A program made the position numbers and the translations under genes. A DNA stretch of 53,958 bases, taken from assembly GCA_011046085.1 (NCBI GenBank), contig DSBK01000015.1, positions 1 to 53,958 of the forward strand. The letters run 5' to 3'. The notes beneath the pieces are model-generated. The model was not told the DNA's origin. It ran no database searches and saw only the letters and a list, made by a program, of their open reading frames with translations. Of the stretch, positions 7,106 to 14,774 are shown piece after piece. The first letter of the stretch is position 1; each line of letters opens with the position of its first letter. The DNA is from Actinomycetota bacterium (lineage in GTDB: Bacteria > Actinomycetota > Aquicultoria > UBA3085 > Oleimmundimicrobiaceae).

Positions 7106-8422
7106 ATGGATCACAAGAAAGGCAAGTTTCCTCTTTTCGAGTCGCTCAAAGCATCTGAAGGGGAGAAAGTTTCTGCCTTTTTAGTGTTTTACCGCTGGGC
7201 AAATTGGTTTTTGGCCTTAACACTTCTTTCTTTAGGAGCTGTCCCAAAAATTTCTTCCGCAAGGGCATGGTCTCTTATTGTTTTTGTATGTCTATACAAC
7301 ATCATCCTTGGAAGATACCACCCATATATTTATAAAAAGATTAAAAAACAGCCACTCTTTCTCGGCGTGGATTACCTGGTATGTTTCGGTCTCATTGCTT
7401 TAAGCGGCGGTTGGCGAAGTCCTTATTATCTCTACTCATTTAGCCCTCTTTTAATTGCTGCTCTTGTAGGTAAAGTTAAAGGTGGTTTCATGGGGGCATC
7501 TATTTCAGCCATTCTAAATCTTTCAGCGCTTGCCTTAAACGGATTTGTTCCTCAAAAAATGTTAGAGATGGGATTTGGCGACGATCTTGTAGCTGATCAA
7601 CTCAGCTACTTCTTAATCGGTATCTTTTTTACTTATCCCGCCATATTAATGAGGCGGCTGGACAAAAACAGAGCCATTTTAGAAACAACCAAGAAGAATT
7701 TAGAATTCCAAGTTGAGACATTAAAGTCCATTTATGTAATGGCGACGGCATTTACTTCAAAGTTTAAGGTCCAAGATGTTTTAAAGGAAGTTGTGGAGAG
7801 CGTAAGGAAAATAACTTCAGCAAATCAGGTGGGGGGCTGCCTTTACATCGAAGGAACTAACGGACTTTGTCTTGATTTATCGACCTTGGAGATTGTCGGC
7901 AAAAAGAATAAACGGGGTCAAAAAAGTGGGTGGGAAAAGAAGATAATCGGTGCAATTGAAGAATGCTCCGAAGACGTATTTCGTTGTCCAAAGCTATTGA
8001 ATAACAAAACGGGTAAAGAAGAATGGCTTATCTGTTTTCCCCTGGAAGCTCGAGATGAAAAGATAGGGATTTTAGTGCTTATAACTCAGAAGGTTTTTGA
8101 TGACAGAGATGAGATGGCGACGAAGATTATGGCAAGCTTTGGGACAATAGCTATAAAGAATATACGGCTGGTGGAAGAGAAACAGAAGATTATTTTGGTC
8201 GATGAACGCAAGCGCATCGCAAGAGATATGCATGACGGGGTCTCACAGGCGCTTTTTGGGATAAACATAAGTTTGGAAATTTGTAATGAACTTATATATA
8301 AAGATCCAGATGAAGTGGCCAAAACCCTTAAAGGGCTGCAAAAGGAAATTTCTCAGATTGCGAAAACGATGAGGGATTATATATATATGATTTACAGAAG
8401 GTTGATTTGGTTGAGGAGATAG
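7106..8422 (+). CDS. membrane sensor histidine kinase, NarL/DesK type, 5' part of a frameshifted gene
   Basis: About six membrane helices (roughly residues 25-185) are followed by a linker coiled coil, a GAF-like domain (about 205-345) and a HisKA_3 dimerisation box DERKRIARDMHDGVSQ carrying the phosphorylated His. The frame then runs over (AT)5 at 8379-8388 and ends at 8422 without the ATPase domain, which continues in another frame from about 8389. Removing two bases from the tract would restore RDYIYDLQKVDLVEEIEL. It is either a recently broken gene, a phase-variable switch or a sequence error. AGGAGG at 7097-7102 supports ATG 7106 over GTG 7082. Confidence 0.82.
   Translation: MDHKKGKFPLFESLKASEGEKVSAFLVFYRWANWFLALTLLSLGAVPKISSARAWSLIVFVCLYNIILGRYHPYIYKKIKKQPLFLGVDYLVCFGLIALSGGWRSPYYLYSFSPLLIAALVGKVKGGFMGASISAILNLSALALNGFVPQKMLEMGFGDDLVADQLSYFLIGIFFTYPAILMRRLDKNRAILETTKKNLEFQVETLKSIYVMATAFTSKFKVQDVLKEVVESVRKITSANQVGGCLYIEGTNGLCLDLSTLEIVGKKNKRGQKSGWEKKIIGAIEECSEDVFRCPKLLNNKTGKEEWLICFPLEARDEKIGILVLITQKVFDDRDEMATKIMASFGTIAIKNIRLVEEKQKIILVDERKRIARDMHDGVSQALFGINISLEICNELIYKDPDEVAKTLKGLQKEISQIAKTMRDYIYMIYRRLIWLRR
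8379..8388 (+). repeat. (AT)5 tract at the kinase frameshift
   Basis: Five AT units follow GATT and precede GATTTACAG. Four units would keep the kinase in one frame across the HisKA_3 and ATPase domains; five units shift it. Short dinucleotide tracts are prone to slippage. Confidence 0.75.
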
Positions 8423-8841
8423 AGTTGGGCGAAGCTTGTAAAAGGTGTGTCGAGCATTTTAACAAAAATTATCAAACCAGTATCATGTTTAATGTAATTG
8501 GAACAGAACAACTCATATCAAACGATGTTAAAAAGGCCATCTGTTATATTATGCGCGAGGCGCTTTACAACGTGATCAAACATGCGAAAGCGAGCTCTAC
8601 CAGCGTAAGTTTGCATTATGAGGATGATGCCGTTAAGCTAATTATTTGTGATGATGGGAAAGGTTTTGATGTGAGGGAAACTTTTACCAAAGCTGAGGAG
8701 GAAGGGAGTTTGGGCTTGTTCGGCATGAAAGACAAAGCGGAGAATTTAGGCGGTTCCTTGAAAATCGTTAGTGATGTTAAAAAGGGAACGAGAGTTGAGT
8801 TTGTCGCTTCGACTAAAGGAAACCCAAATGAAACAAGTTAA
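8407..8841 (+). CDS. histidine kinase ATPase domain, 3' part of the frameshifted sensor kinase
   Basis: This segment of up to 144 residues is a GHKL ATPase domain: N box MREALYNVIKHAKAS, G1 box CDDGKGFDV and G2 box GLFGMKDKAENLGG. The nominal TTG start at 8407 has no ribosome site, and homologous sequence continues upstream in this frame to about 8389, so it is the remainder of the kinase at 7106-8422 and not an independent gene. Its end overlaps the response regulator gene by 14 bases, showing the original operon design. Confidence 0.82.
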   Translation: MVEEIELGEACKRCVEHFNKNYQTSIMFNVIGTEQLISNDVKKAICYIMREALYNVIKHAKASSTSVSLHYEDDAVKLIICDDGKGFDVRETFTKAEEEGSLGLFGMKDKAENLGGSLKIVSDVKKGTRVEFVASTKGNPNETS

Positions 8842-9478
8842 GATTTTGGTTGCCGAAGATCATGATTTGGTTCGCAATAAATTAATTGCGGTGCTTAAAA
8901 TACGCGGGTTTGAAGTTATTGGTGAAGCGAAAAATGGCGAGCAGGCTGTCATTTGGGCCAGGAACTTAAAACCGGATATTGTGTTGATGGATTTAAAGAT
9001 GCCTAGGTTGGATGGAATTTCAGCATGTCGTAAGATTAAGAAATTTTTGCCGGAGTGTAAGGTGTTGGTTCTAACATCTTTTGATGAAGAGGAATTGATC
9101 CAGAATGCGGTAGACGTAGATGTTGATGGATATTTACTCAAAGACATTTCACCCAAAGATCTTATTGTAGCCATAAAGGAGACTTCTAAAGGCAATTATC
9201 CCTTAGATTCCCAAATTGCCAAAAAGGTGGTTGGAGAATTAAAAGCAAGAAGAGAAAAAGGAAGAAGGGCAGTAGCAAAACATGGGCTAACCCCTCGTGA
9301 ATTGGTCGTATTAAAGCTCATTGCTAAAGGGTATTCAAATAAAGAAATCGCGAATGAACTTATTTTATCCGAGCATACTGCCAAATACCACGTTTGCCAA
9401 ATTCTAAATAAACTTGGAAAAAATGACCGCTTACAAGCCGTTATATATGCTTTGAAGTGCGGGATTATAAGAAAATAA
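8828..9478 (+). CDS. NarL/FixJ-family response regulator with LuxR-type HTH
   Basis: The protein has 216 residues. The receiver domain (about 1-120) shows the acidic pair in VAEDHD, the phosphoacceptor Asp in VLMDLKMPRLDG, the switch Thr in VLTSFDEE and the Lys in YLLKDISPKDL. The C-terminal GerE/LuxR HTH has LTPRELVVLKLIAKGYSNKE and SEHTAKYHVCQILNKLG. It is the partner of the upstream split kinase, with which it overlaps. AAAGGA at 8815-8820 supports ATG 8828; the open frame extends further upstream inside the kinase gene but that part is out-of-frame kinase sequence. Confidence 0.93.
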   Translation: MKQVKILVAEDHDLVRNKLIAVLKIRGFEVIGEAKNGEQAVIWARNLKPDIVLMDLKMPRLDGISACRKIKKFLPECKVLVLTSFDEEELIQNAVDVDVDGYLLKDISPKDLIVAIKETSKGNYPLDSQIAKKVVGELKARREKGRRAVAKHGLTPRELVVLKLIAKGYSNKEIANELILSEHTAKYHVCQILNKLGKNDRLQAVIYALKCGIIRK

Positions 9479-9603
9479 TGAAAGTAAAATTCAATGCTAA
9501 TGGGTAGGTTGTTTTTTTGTGCTTCTGAATTTATAATCTATATGTGCATTTATCCAGAGGACGATTGTTTTTTGGAAAATTATTTTGGAGGCAAAAAAAT
9601 ATT

Positions 9604-9765
9604 ATGCAAAAAAACATTTGCCCGCGTTGTGGAGCGGAAAACTACACTGCGTCCAGATTAAAGCTCCCACCTTGCCATAATTGCGGATATGATTTTAATC
9701 TTTCTTCAGACAAAGATTTAACCGAGGACAAAGAAGAATTTAAGGAAGCTGAAGAGGAACAGTAA
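9604..9765 (+). CDS. small zinc-ribbon protein
   Basis: This protein of about 53 residues has one zinc ribbon (CPRC...CHNC) and an acidic Glu/Lys-rich tail. The function is unknown. GGAGG at 9587-9591 lies 12 bases before the ATG at 9604, longer than usual, so a non-ATG start slightly upstream is possible; the frame is open back to 9544. It sits between two two-component systems and is co-directional with them. Confidence 0.65.
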   Translation: MQKNICPRCGAENYTASRLKLPPCHNCGYDFNLSSDKDLTEDKEEFKEAEEEQ

Positions 9766-9811
9766 TTATTTTTTGCAATACTCCTGAAGATAAAAAAACT
9801 TAAAGGGGTAG

Positions 9812-10504
9812 ATGTATGTGGGAAATCTTAAGGCAGGAAATTCTGCGGACGAAATTTTTACAGAATTGGCCAATGCTCAAGAAAAAGAGAGAAAAAGAAT
9901 AGCTTTTGATATACATGATGGGCCCGCTCAATCTATCTCAAGCGCTCTTTTGCAAATTGGTATAATGGAAGAGCTTTTCGATGCGGATGGTTTAGAAGAA
10001 GAATTTATTGAATTAAAAAAAATTCTTAAGTCAATATTGGAAGAATTGCAAAATATAATTAATCAGCTTTATCCTCGCTCTCTAATGCCGGAAGGGCTCG
10101 TACCCAAAGTAAAATGTCACATCGAAGAATTTAAGGCAAGAACGAACATAAATGTTAATTTGAAGGTTATTGGAGAAGAACGTGAGTTAACTACCTCTGC
10201 GCAAATTGCGATTTTTCGGGTTATTCAGGAGGCGCTTACTAATGTTCATAAACATGCTGATGCTGACAGGGTGGATGTTGAGTTGCGTCTAAAAAGAAAA
10301 GAGATAGAGTGTTTTGTTGCTGATAACGGAAAGGGTTTTTTGATTGATGAGGCAATAAAGTTTTTGCCTGAAGCAGATTGTTTTGGTTTGATGGGGATGT
10401 ATGAAAGAGTGGGGCTTCTTGGCGGGATGCTAAACATAGTAAGTGAGCCTAACAAAGGAGCCAAGATTAAGATTAAAGTTCCAATTTGGGAACAGCGGGA
10501 TTGA
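9812..10504 (+). CDS. cytoplasmic histidine kinase, NarL/DegS-like
   Basis: This 230-residue kinase has no membrane helix or obvious sensor domain. It starts with a short coil and the HisKA_3 H box QEKERKRIAFDIHDGPAQS, followed by the GHKL ATPase domain: N box FRVIQEALTNVHKHADA, G1 ADNGKGF and G2 FGLMGMYERVGLLGG. It resembles the minimal soluble kinases of the DegS/NreB type, which may receive signal through a partner. It pairs with the response regulator 12 bases downstream. AAGGGG precedes the ATG; a GTG six bases in is an alternative. Confidence 0.92.
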   Translation: MYVGNLKAGNSADEIFTELANAQEKERKRIAFDIHDGPAQSISSALLQIGIMEELFDADGLEEEFIELKKILKSILEELQNIINQLYPRSLMPEGLVPKVKCHIEEFKARTNINVNLKVIGEERELTTSAQIAIFRVIQEALTNVHKHADADRVDVELRLKRKEIECFVADNGKGFLIDEAIKFLPEADCFGLMGMYERVGLLGGMLNIVSEPNKGAKIKIKVPIWEQRD

Positions 10505-10516
10505 GGGGGAAAACAC

Positions 10517-11170
10517 GTGGATAAGATTAGAGTAGTTGTTGTCGATGATCACGCTCTCATGAGGGATGGTATAAAAAAGGCATTAGAAAGAAATTCTGAT
10601 ATCCATGTTGTGGGAGAGGCATCAACGGGCGAAAAAGCCATTAAGCTGATAGATTCTCTCGAAACCGATCTGGTTTTATTGGATTTGCGACTGCCCGATA
10701 TCGATGGTATCTCGGTTTTAAAAAAGCTATTGGTTAGCTTCCCATTTTTAAAGGTGATTATTCTTTCTGTTTTTGAGGATGAGAATCATGTTAAATCTGC
10801 CCTTAAAAATGGAGCAAGCGGTTATTTGACCAAGTCCATAGGTCCGAGAAAACTAATTGAAGCCGTGAGGCGCGCGGCAAACGGCCAAAGCCCATTTTCT
10901 TTGGAGGCAACGACAAGTCTTGTTTCATTTTTTCGACACAGTGATTGCGAATCCTCTTTGAGGAAGCTTACTTCCAGAGAATCGGAGGTATGGCAATTGA
11001 TTTCTTTGGGTGCAAGCAATGCCGAGATTTGCGAAAAACTTTTTATTTCTCAAGGTACGGTTAAATTTCACATCAGGAATATCTTCCACAAGCTGGGGGT
11101 CAAAAATCGCGTTGAAGCCGCCTCTTTGGCCCACCGTCATGAGCTTTTCGAATCTGAAGTCCTTCATTAA
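10517..11170 (+). CDS. NarL/FixJ-family response regulator with LuxR-type HTH
   Basis: This 217-residue regulator has a receiver domain (VVVDDHALMRDG, phosphoacceptor Asp in LVLLDLRLPDIDG, switch Ser in ILSVFEDEN, Lys in YLTKSIGPRKL) and a C-terminal LuxR HTH (LTSRESEVWQLISLGASNAE, then ISQGTVKFHIRNIFHKLGV). It should be phosphorylated by the kinase encoded just upstream and bind target promoters as a dimer. The GTG start at 10517 is preceded by GAGGGGG. Confidence 0.93.
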   Translation: MDKIRVVVVDDHALMRDGIKKALERNSDIHVVGEASTGEKAIKLIDSLETDLVLLDLRLPDIDGISVLKKLLVSFPFLKVIILSVFEDENHVKSALKNGASGYLTKSIGPRKLIEAVRRAANGQSPFSLEATTSLVSFFRHSDCESSLRKLTSRESEVWQLISLGASNAEICEKLFISQGTVKFHIRNIFHKLGVKNRVEAASLAHRHELFESEVLH

Positions 11171-11950
11171 CTTACCAGTTCATTATTCGTTGCTCATTGT
11201 TTACTCCATACCCTTCTCCTTTACCCTTATACTTTCCTTTCACTCATCCATTTGTTTTTCCTGAGGGCTGGCGACTGGCAGATGAAAGCTGAATTCCATG
11301 TTCCATATTCCCAGTCATTGCGAGCCCGAAGGGCGCGGCAATCTCTTGAGATTACTTCGCTATACCTGCCCTGCGTTCATCGAGGGGCTCCTCGTAATGA
11401 CGGAAAAAGTTCATCAACTTCCCCCCTTACCCATTACCCTTAACTATCTGCCATCAGCCCCGCCACCTGCCCGCCAACCCGCAGCGGGTCATAGGCGTAG
11501 GCAGGCGGGGAAAAATAGGTTGTTCAGGAAATAAGCCGAAGCTGTTTGAGCCTCGATTTATCGGGGCGAGTTCTGCAGGCGCCTGAACAACCGTTATTTT
11601 GGAGCCGTTCAAAAAATGATCGGCCGTCCAGCTCAGGAATTTCGATGAAATCTCTTTATCAATCTCAATATTTGTAGATTTCACAAAATTCCCTCGTCTT
11701 TTGCTTCGTTTTCTTTGACGAGCAAGAAAACGAAGGAGCTAAGTTTTGCTCTGCGAGAGTGAGCGAATAAGCTTCGCCCTATCAGTTAATAGGAATGCTG
11801 GCGGCAGCCATTAGCTACCTATCCTTTCGGTCAGGTAAAAAACCATCCCAAAAGTCAGGTAAAAAACCATCCCCTGGGCTGAAGCAATCCTTTTCATTCT
11901 TTCTTAAAATTTGATCAGTAAATATTTTTAGAAATTTAGTTGGAGTAGCA
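11171..11950. repeat. 780-base repeat-rich intergenic region
   Basis: No intact gene. From left to right: a pyrimidine-rich stretch, a copy of the dispersed ~88-base repeat (11314-11401, ends GTCATTGCGAG and CTCGTAATGAC), a nested hairpin closed by CCCCGCC/GGCGGGG (11458-11464 and 11504-11510), an 11-base inverted repeat GGTTGTTCAGG/CCTGAACAACC (11518-11528 and 11582-11592) around a CCTCGA...TCGGGG hairpin, a 12-pair hairpin CTTCGTTTTCTT/AAGAAAACGAAG (11704-11735), and a tandem 20-mer (11830-11849 and 11854-11873). A 76-codon minus-strand frame (11454-11684) crosses these elements and is probably not a gene. Confidence 0.8.
11830..11873. repeat. tandem 20-base direct repeat upstream of orphan receiver gene
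   Basis: GTCAGGTAAAAAACCATCCC occurs twice with a period of 24 bases, about 80 bases before the orphan receiver gene. Each unit holds a small GGT/ACC dyad. It could be a regulator binding pair or a repeat remnant. Confidence 0.6.
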
Positions 11951-12346
11951 ATGCATTCCATAAGAGTTATGTTGGTCGATGACAACAAACGCTTTCAAAC
12001 TTTATTGAGCAGGTATCTTGATCTTCAGCAGGATATTGAAGTTGTTGGAAAGGCGAGCAATGGAAAGGAAGCAGTTTCAATGTTCGATGAGCTTTTGCCC
12101 GATGTGGTGCTTATGGATTTGGCAATGCCGGTTATGGATGGAGTAACAAGCATGCAAAAGATTAAAGAAGCTCATCCTGCGGCAAAAGTGGTGGTTCTAA
12201 CCGCTCACAACACCATTGATTACAAGGAGCAAAGCAAAGAGGCGGAGGCCGATGGTTACGTGCTAAAGAGCATGTCAAGCAGTGCGCTCATCTCCACCAT
12301 TAAGAAGGTGATATCACAGCCACCACACCAGATTTTGCCCGACTAG
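11951..12346 (+). CDS. orphan single-domain response regulator (CheY-like)
   Basis: This 131-residue protein is a receiver domain only: acidic pair in MLVDDNKRF, phosphoacceptor Asp in VVLMDLAMPVMDG, switch Thr in VVLTAHNT, and Lys in YVLKSMSSSAL. It is closest to NarL-type receivers but lacks the HTH, so it either acts by protein contact or is a truncated NarL regulator. Its stop codon lies inside a perfect 18-base palindrome (12338-12355) that merges into dispersed repeats, which could mean a repeat insertion removed the original C terminus. GGAG at 11942-11945 supports the ATG. Confidence 0.88.
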   Translation: MHSIRVMLVDDNKRFQTLLSRYLDLQQDIEVVGKASNGKEAVSMFDELLPDVVLMDLAMPVMDGVTSMQKIKEAHPAAKVVVLTAHNTIDYKEQSKEAEADGYVLKSMSSSALISTIKKVISQPPHQILPD

Positions 12347-12656
12347 CTAGTCGGGAGTCTGTTAGTTGGGAGTGGGGAGCTAAAAACTGGAGACTGGAGA
12401 CTGAAAAAAGCTGGCAGCTGGAGACTGAAAGGCTGGCAGCTGAGTTTAGGGAGTCGAGAGGCGTGGCTGGGTTTGGCCAACCGGAGCCCGGTTAGGGCAA
12501 AAATGATTAAGGATCTGGTCGAATGCAGCTTACGTCAGGAAGGTCGGGGTAGCGTAGCGGTAACTTGCGATTAACCCGCGCAAATATGCGCTAATCAGCG
12601 CAAATCTGCGTTATTAATCTGCGAAAATCCGCGTCTAAGAAGGGAGGAAAAACCAA
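12347..12656. repeat. degenerate tandem repeats before the TasA-like genes
   Basis: Two short-unit families occur. At 12386-12443 are variants of CTGGAGACTG and GCTGGCAGCTG. At 12566-12633 are variants of AATCTGCGNAAATC with GCGC-type ends. The middle (12450-12560) is more GC-rich and shows no reading frame or recognised riboswitch. The sequence just after 12338 is the reverse complement of part of the spacer near 5085-5117, so it belongs to a dispersed family. GGGAGG at 12642-12647 serves the next gene. Confidence 0.7.
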
Positions 12657-13154
12657 ATGAGAAGAAAGATAATGGTTAGCTTGCTCGTGATCGCCGTGAC
12701 CGCCGTTATGGTAGGAGGAGCGAGCCTGGCAATCTTCACCGATTCGGCCAGCAACACGGGAAATACCTTCGCCACGGGCACGGTTGATATCGCGCTCTCA
12801 CCTGCAAGCGCACTCGTCACCCACGGCAACATGGCTCCTGGTGATTCCGTCAGTGGCGACCTTACTGTGACAAATTCCGGCAGTCTGGAGCTCAGGTATG
12901 CCATGACCACCACTGGAGACGACGCTAGCACCTTAGATGAGCAGCTCGAGTGCACGATTAAGGACAGCTCAGATACTGTGCTTTACACGGGTCCTCTGTC
13001 GGGAGCTCAGCTTGGGGACAGGGTGCTTGATTCGGGGGATAGCGAGGTGCTCACGTTCATCGTCGAGCTGCCGCTTGATACCGACAACGATTACCAAGGA
13101 CAGAGTTGCACCGTGAGCTTTGACTTTGCCGCGGAGCAGACAGCTAACAACTAA
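12657..13154 (+). CDS. TasA/camelysin-family protein with SipW-type signal peptide
   Basis: This 165-residue secreted protein has the N-terminal signature of SipW substrates: basic MRRK, a hydrophobic stretch (about 6-22), then GGASLAIFTDSASNTGNTF, where cleavage is expected near SLA. The mature part is a beta-rich TasA/CalY-type domain (DLTVTNSGSLELRYAMTTTG; VLTFIVELP; SCTVSFDFAAEQ). TasA-type proteins form biofilm matrix fibres; camelysin is a related surface protease. It has a paralogue next door and its processing enzyme two genes on. Base composition is clearly richer in GC than the adjoining dcw genes, suggesting transfer. Confidence 0.85.
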   Translation: MRRKIMVSLLVIAVTAVMVGGASLAIFTDSASNTGNTFATGTVDIALSPASALVTHGNMAPGDSVSGDLTVTNSGSLELRYAMTTTGDDASTLDEQLECTIKDSSDTVLYTGPLSGAQLGDRVLDSGDSEVLTFIVELPLDTDNDYQGQSCTVSFDFAAEQTANN

Positions 13155-13225
13155 ATCGATGGGCGCCTAGCCCACCAGTGATGGACGAGTAACCCATCAC
13201 TTCTCTTATAAGAGAGGAGTGCTTT
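13155..13225 (+). promoter_or_regulatory. hairpins and palindrome between the two TasA-like genes
   Basis: Three structures are packed in 71 bases: GGGC/GCCC (13161-13173), AGTGATGG/CCATCACT with a nine-base loop (13177-13201), and a perfect 14-base palindrome TCTCTTATAAGAGA (13202-13215) that abuts the GAGGAG ribosome site of the second gene. They may tune relative expression of the two subunits. Confidence 0.5.
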
Positions 13226-13837
13226 ATGAAAAACCGAATACTTGTTTCGGTGCTGGTAGTCACCACAACACTCGTCCTCGTCGGTGGAGCAACTTTTGCG
13301 CTGTTTACGGACTCGGCGTCGAATACGGGAAACTCCTTTGAAACTGGTACGGTAGTCATCACGGCGGAGAGAAACTTGGGAGAAGCGATACCCGGACCGA
13401 TGTTCTACACAACCGCCTTACAGGGTGCACCCCCAGCTACTGGTGGATTGTATCCCACGGGCGAGTACTATCCGGGTCAATCGTTTGCCCGGTATCTCAA
13501 CGTTAAAAACGAAGGAACGCTGAATGTCTATCTGTACCAGGTGGGAGCAACCGTAACCGATGCCACTCCTGGCGACGGTGTGGATGACACGGTGTTGGCA
13601 GGTGGGCTTAATGTTCGAATAGAGCAGGCCCTTTCGGGGACACTTCTTTACGACGGCACTTTGGCCGCTCTGACGGCGGGGCCCGTGAACACCGTAAATC
13701 TCCTCCCGATTGCAGTTGGGGGGACGCAGAATCTGAAATACACCGTCAGTATGCCCATCGATGCGGGCGACGTGTACCAGGGTAAAAGCATCATAGTTGA
13801 GTTCGTGGTGTATGCGAGACAACAGGCAAACATCTAG
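13226..13837 (+). CDS. second TasA/camelysin-family protein with SipW-type signal peptide
   Basis: This 203-residue paralogue of the preceding protein starts MKNRILVSVLVV and has GGATFALFTDSASNTGNSF at the expected processing site. The shared stretch FTDSASNTGN and the C-terminal pattern (LKYTVSMPIDAGDVYQGKS, VEFVVYARQQA) show recent common origin. The central insert (about 50-90, with PTGEYYPGQSFARYLNVKN) makes it longer. It is likely a secreted fibre or surface subunit. The GAGGAG site lies six bases before the ATG. Codon use is GC-rich like that of its neighbour. Confidence 0.84.
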   Translation: MKNRILVSVLVVTTTLVLVGGATFALFTDSASNTGNSFETGTVVITAERNLGEAIPGPMFYTTALQGAPPATGGLYPTGEYYPGQSFARYLNVKNEGTLNVYLYQVGATVTDATPGDGVDDTVLAGGLNVRIEQALSGTLLYDGTLAALTAGPVNTVNLLPIAVGGTQNLKYTVSMPIDAGDVYQGKSIIVEFVVYARQQANI

Positions 13838-13875
13838 ATTCCTATGGTGTTTTGCCCAGAGCGAAGTACAAAACA

Positions 13876-13902
13876 GCGTGAGGGGTGTTAAGCCCCTCAC
13901 GC
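13876..13902 (+). terminator. hairpin terminator after the TasA-like pair
   Basis: A ten-pair stem GCGTGAGGGG/CCCCTCACGC with loop TGTTAAG is followed by a T-rich but interrupted tract. It ends the tasA-like pair or partly attenuates transcription into sipW, which would give more fibre subunit than protease. Confidence 0.7.
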
Positions 13903-14194
13903 CCGTCTTCATATCTTTTATATCTTTTTATATTTGTGATAAGTTAGCAGACAGGGCAAAGAAAAGAAGGGGAATGGGTAATGGGTGAAGGGGAAAGTTA
14001 AAGATAAGGAACTTTTCCCTTCATTGCGAGCGACTGAAAGGAGCGCGGCAATCTCATACTTTGTAATAAAAAGCAGATTGCTTCGGTTGTTATACTCCCT
14101 CGCAATGACCGTAAGTATGGAGTATGGTTTGTGGCTGATAGCTGGAAGCTGAGGACTGCCAGGTACTGGCCTGTATCAGGGAGGCTGGAGCAGA
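13903..14194. repeat. spacer with dispersed repeat copy before sipW
   Basis: A copy of the dispersed repeat runs from 14020 to 14109 with perfect ten-base ends TCATTGCGAG/CTCGCAATGA. It is preceded by the same purine-rich flank (GGGTAATGGGTGAAG, then AAAGATAAGGAACTTT) as the copy near 4893. GCTGGAAGCTG-type repeats follow. No gene. Confidence 0.75.
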
Positions 14195-14770
14195 ATGATA
14201 AAAAAATTCTTTAAGTGGACAATGACAATTGGTTTAATTTTGGTGTTATTGCTGGCAGTTTTCTCCGTGTTTATGCAGGTAAGACCCTTTGAGAAAGCAC
14301 CTTGGATTAAGGGCTATAAGCCCTTGACGGTCTTGGGCGGAAGCATGGAGCCGGCAATTCATGTGGGGAGCGTCCTCTTTGTAAAGCCGATAGAGGCAGC
14401 CGATATTGAAGAAGGCGATATCATTACCTTCAAAACTCCGCAGGATTCAAAAGTTTTTGAAGACCATTCCAAGAGTTTAACCACCCACAGGGTAGTGGAT
14501 GTTGTTAATGAGGGCGGATCTTTGGGTTTTAAGACCATGGGTGATGCCAACGAGGGTCCTGATGGCTGGATTGTTCCGGCAGAAGATGTCCTTGGCGAAG
14601 CAAGTTTTAACGTTCCCTACGCTGGTTATTTCGTTAGCTTCGCCAGGACGAGAAACGGCTTTCTGTTTTTAATAATCCTGCCCGCGGCTCTCATAATAAT
14701 TGGCGAGATTAGAAACATCTTTAAGTGCGTAAAAGAGAACACGAAGCCAAAAGAGGTTTCTGAGGTGTAA
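14195..14770 (+). CDS. sipW: SipW-type (ER/archaeal-like) signal peptidase I
   Basis: This 191-residue membrane protease has an N-terminal helix (about 8-27), the catalytic Ser in LGGSMEPAI, the His that replaces Lys in ER-type enzymes in TTHRVVDVV, an Asp in MGDANEGPDGW, and a C-terminal helix (about 155-175). In Bacillus, SipW processes TasA and TapA. Here it is flanked by three genes with SipW-type signal peptides, which are its evident substrates. GGAGGCTGGAG precedes the ATG; its end lies four bases before the next gene. Confidence 0.95.
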   Translation: MIKKFFKWTMTIGLILVLLLAVFSVFMQVRPFEKAPWIKGYKPLTVLGGSMEPAIHVGSVLFVKPIEAADIEEGDIITFKTPQDSKVFEDHSKSLTTHRVVDVVNEGGSLGFKTMGDANEGPDGWIVPAEDVLGEASFNVPYAGYFVSFARTRNGFLFLIILPAALIIIGEIRNIFKCVKENTKPKEVSEV

Positions 14771-14774
14771 TAAA

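Noticed and set aside
11454-11684. Minus-strand 76-codon frame with AELAPINRGSNSFGLF
   Set aside because: It crosses hairpins and inverted repeats, and no ribosome site or domain was recognised; kept only as a repeat observation.
12440-12570. Possible cyclic di-GMP (GEMM) riboswitch before the TasA-like genes
   Set aside because: A GGTAGC...GGTAAC-like piece is present, but the conserved GCAAAGCC core and ordered helices could not be found.
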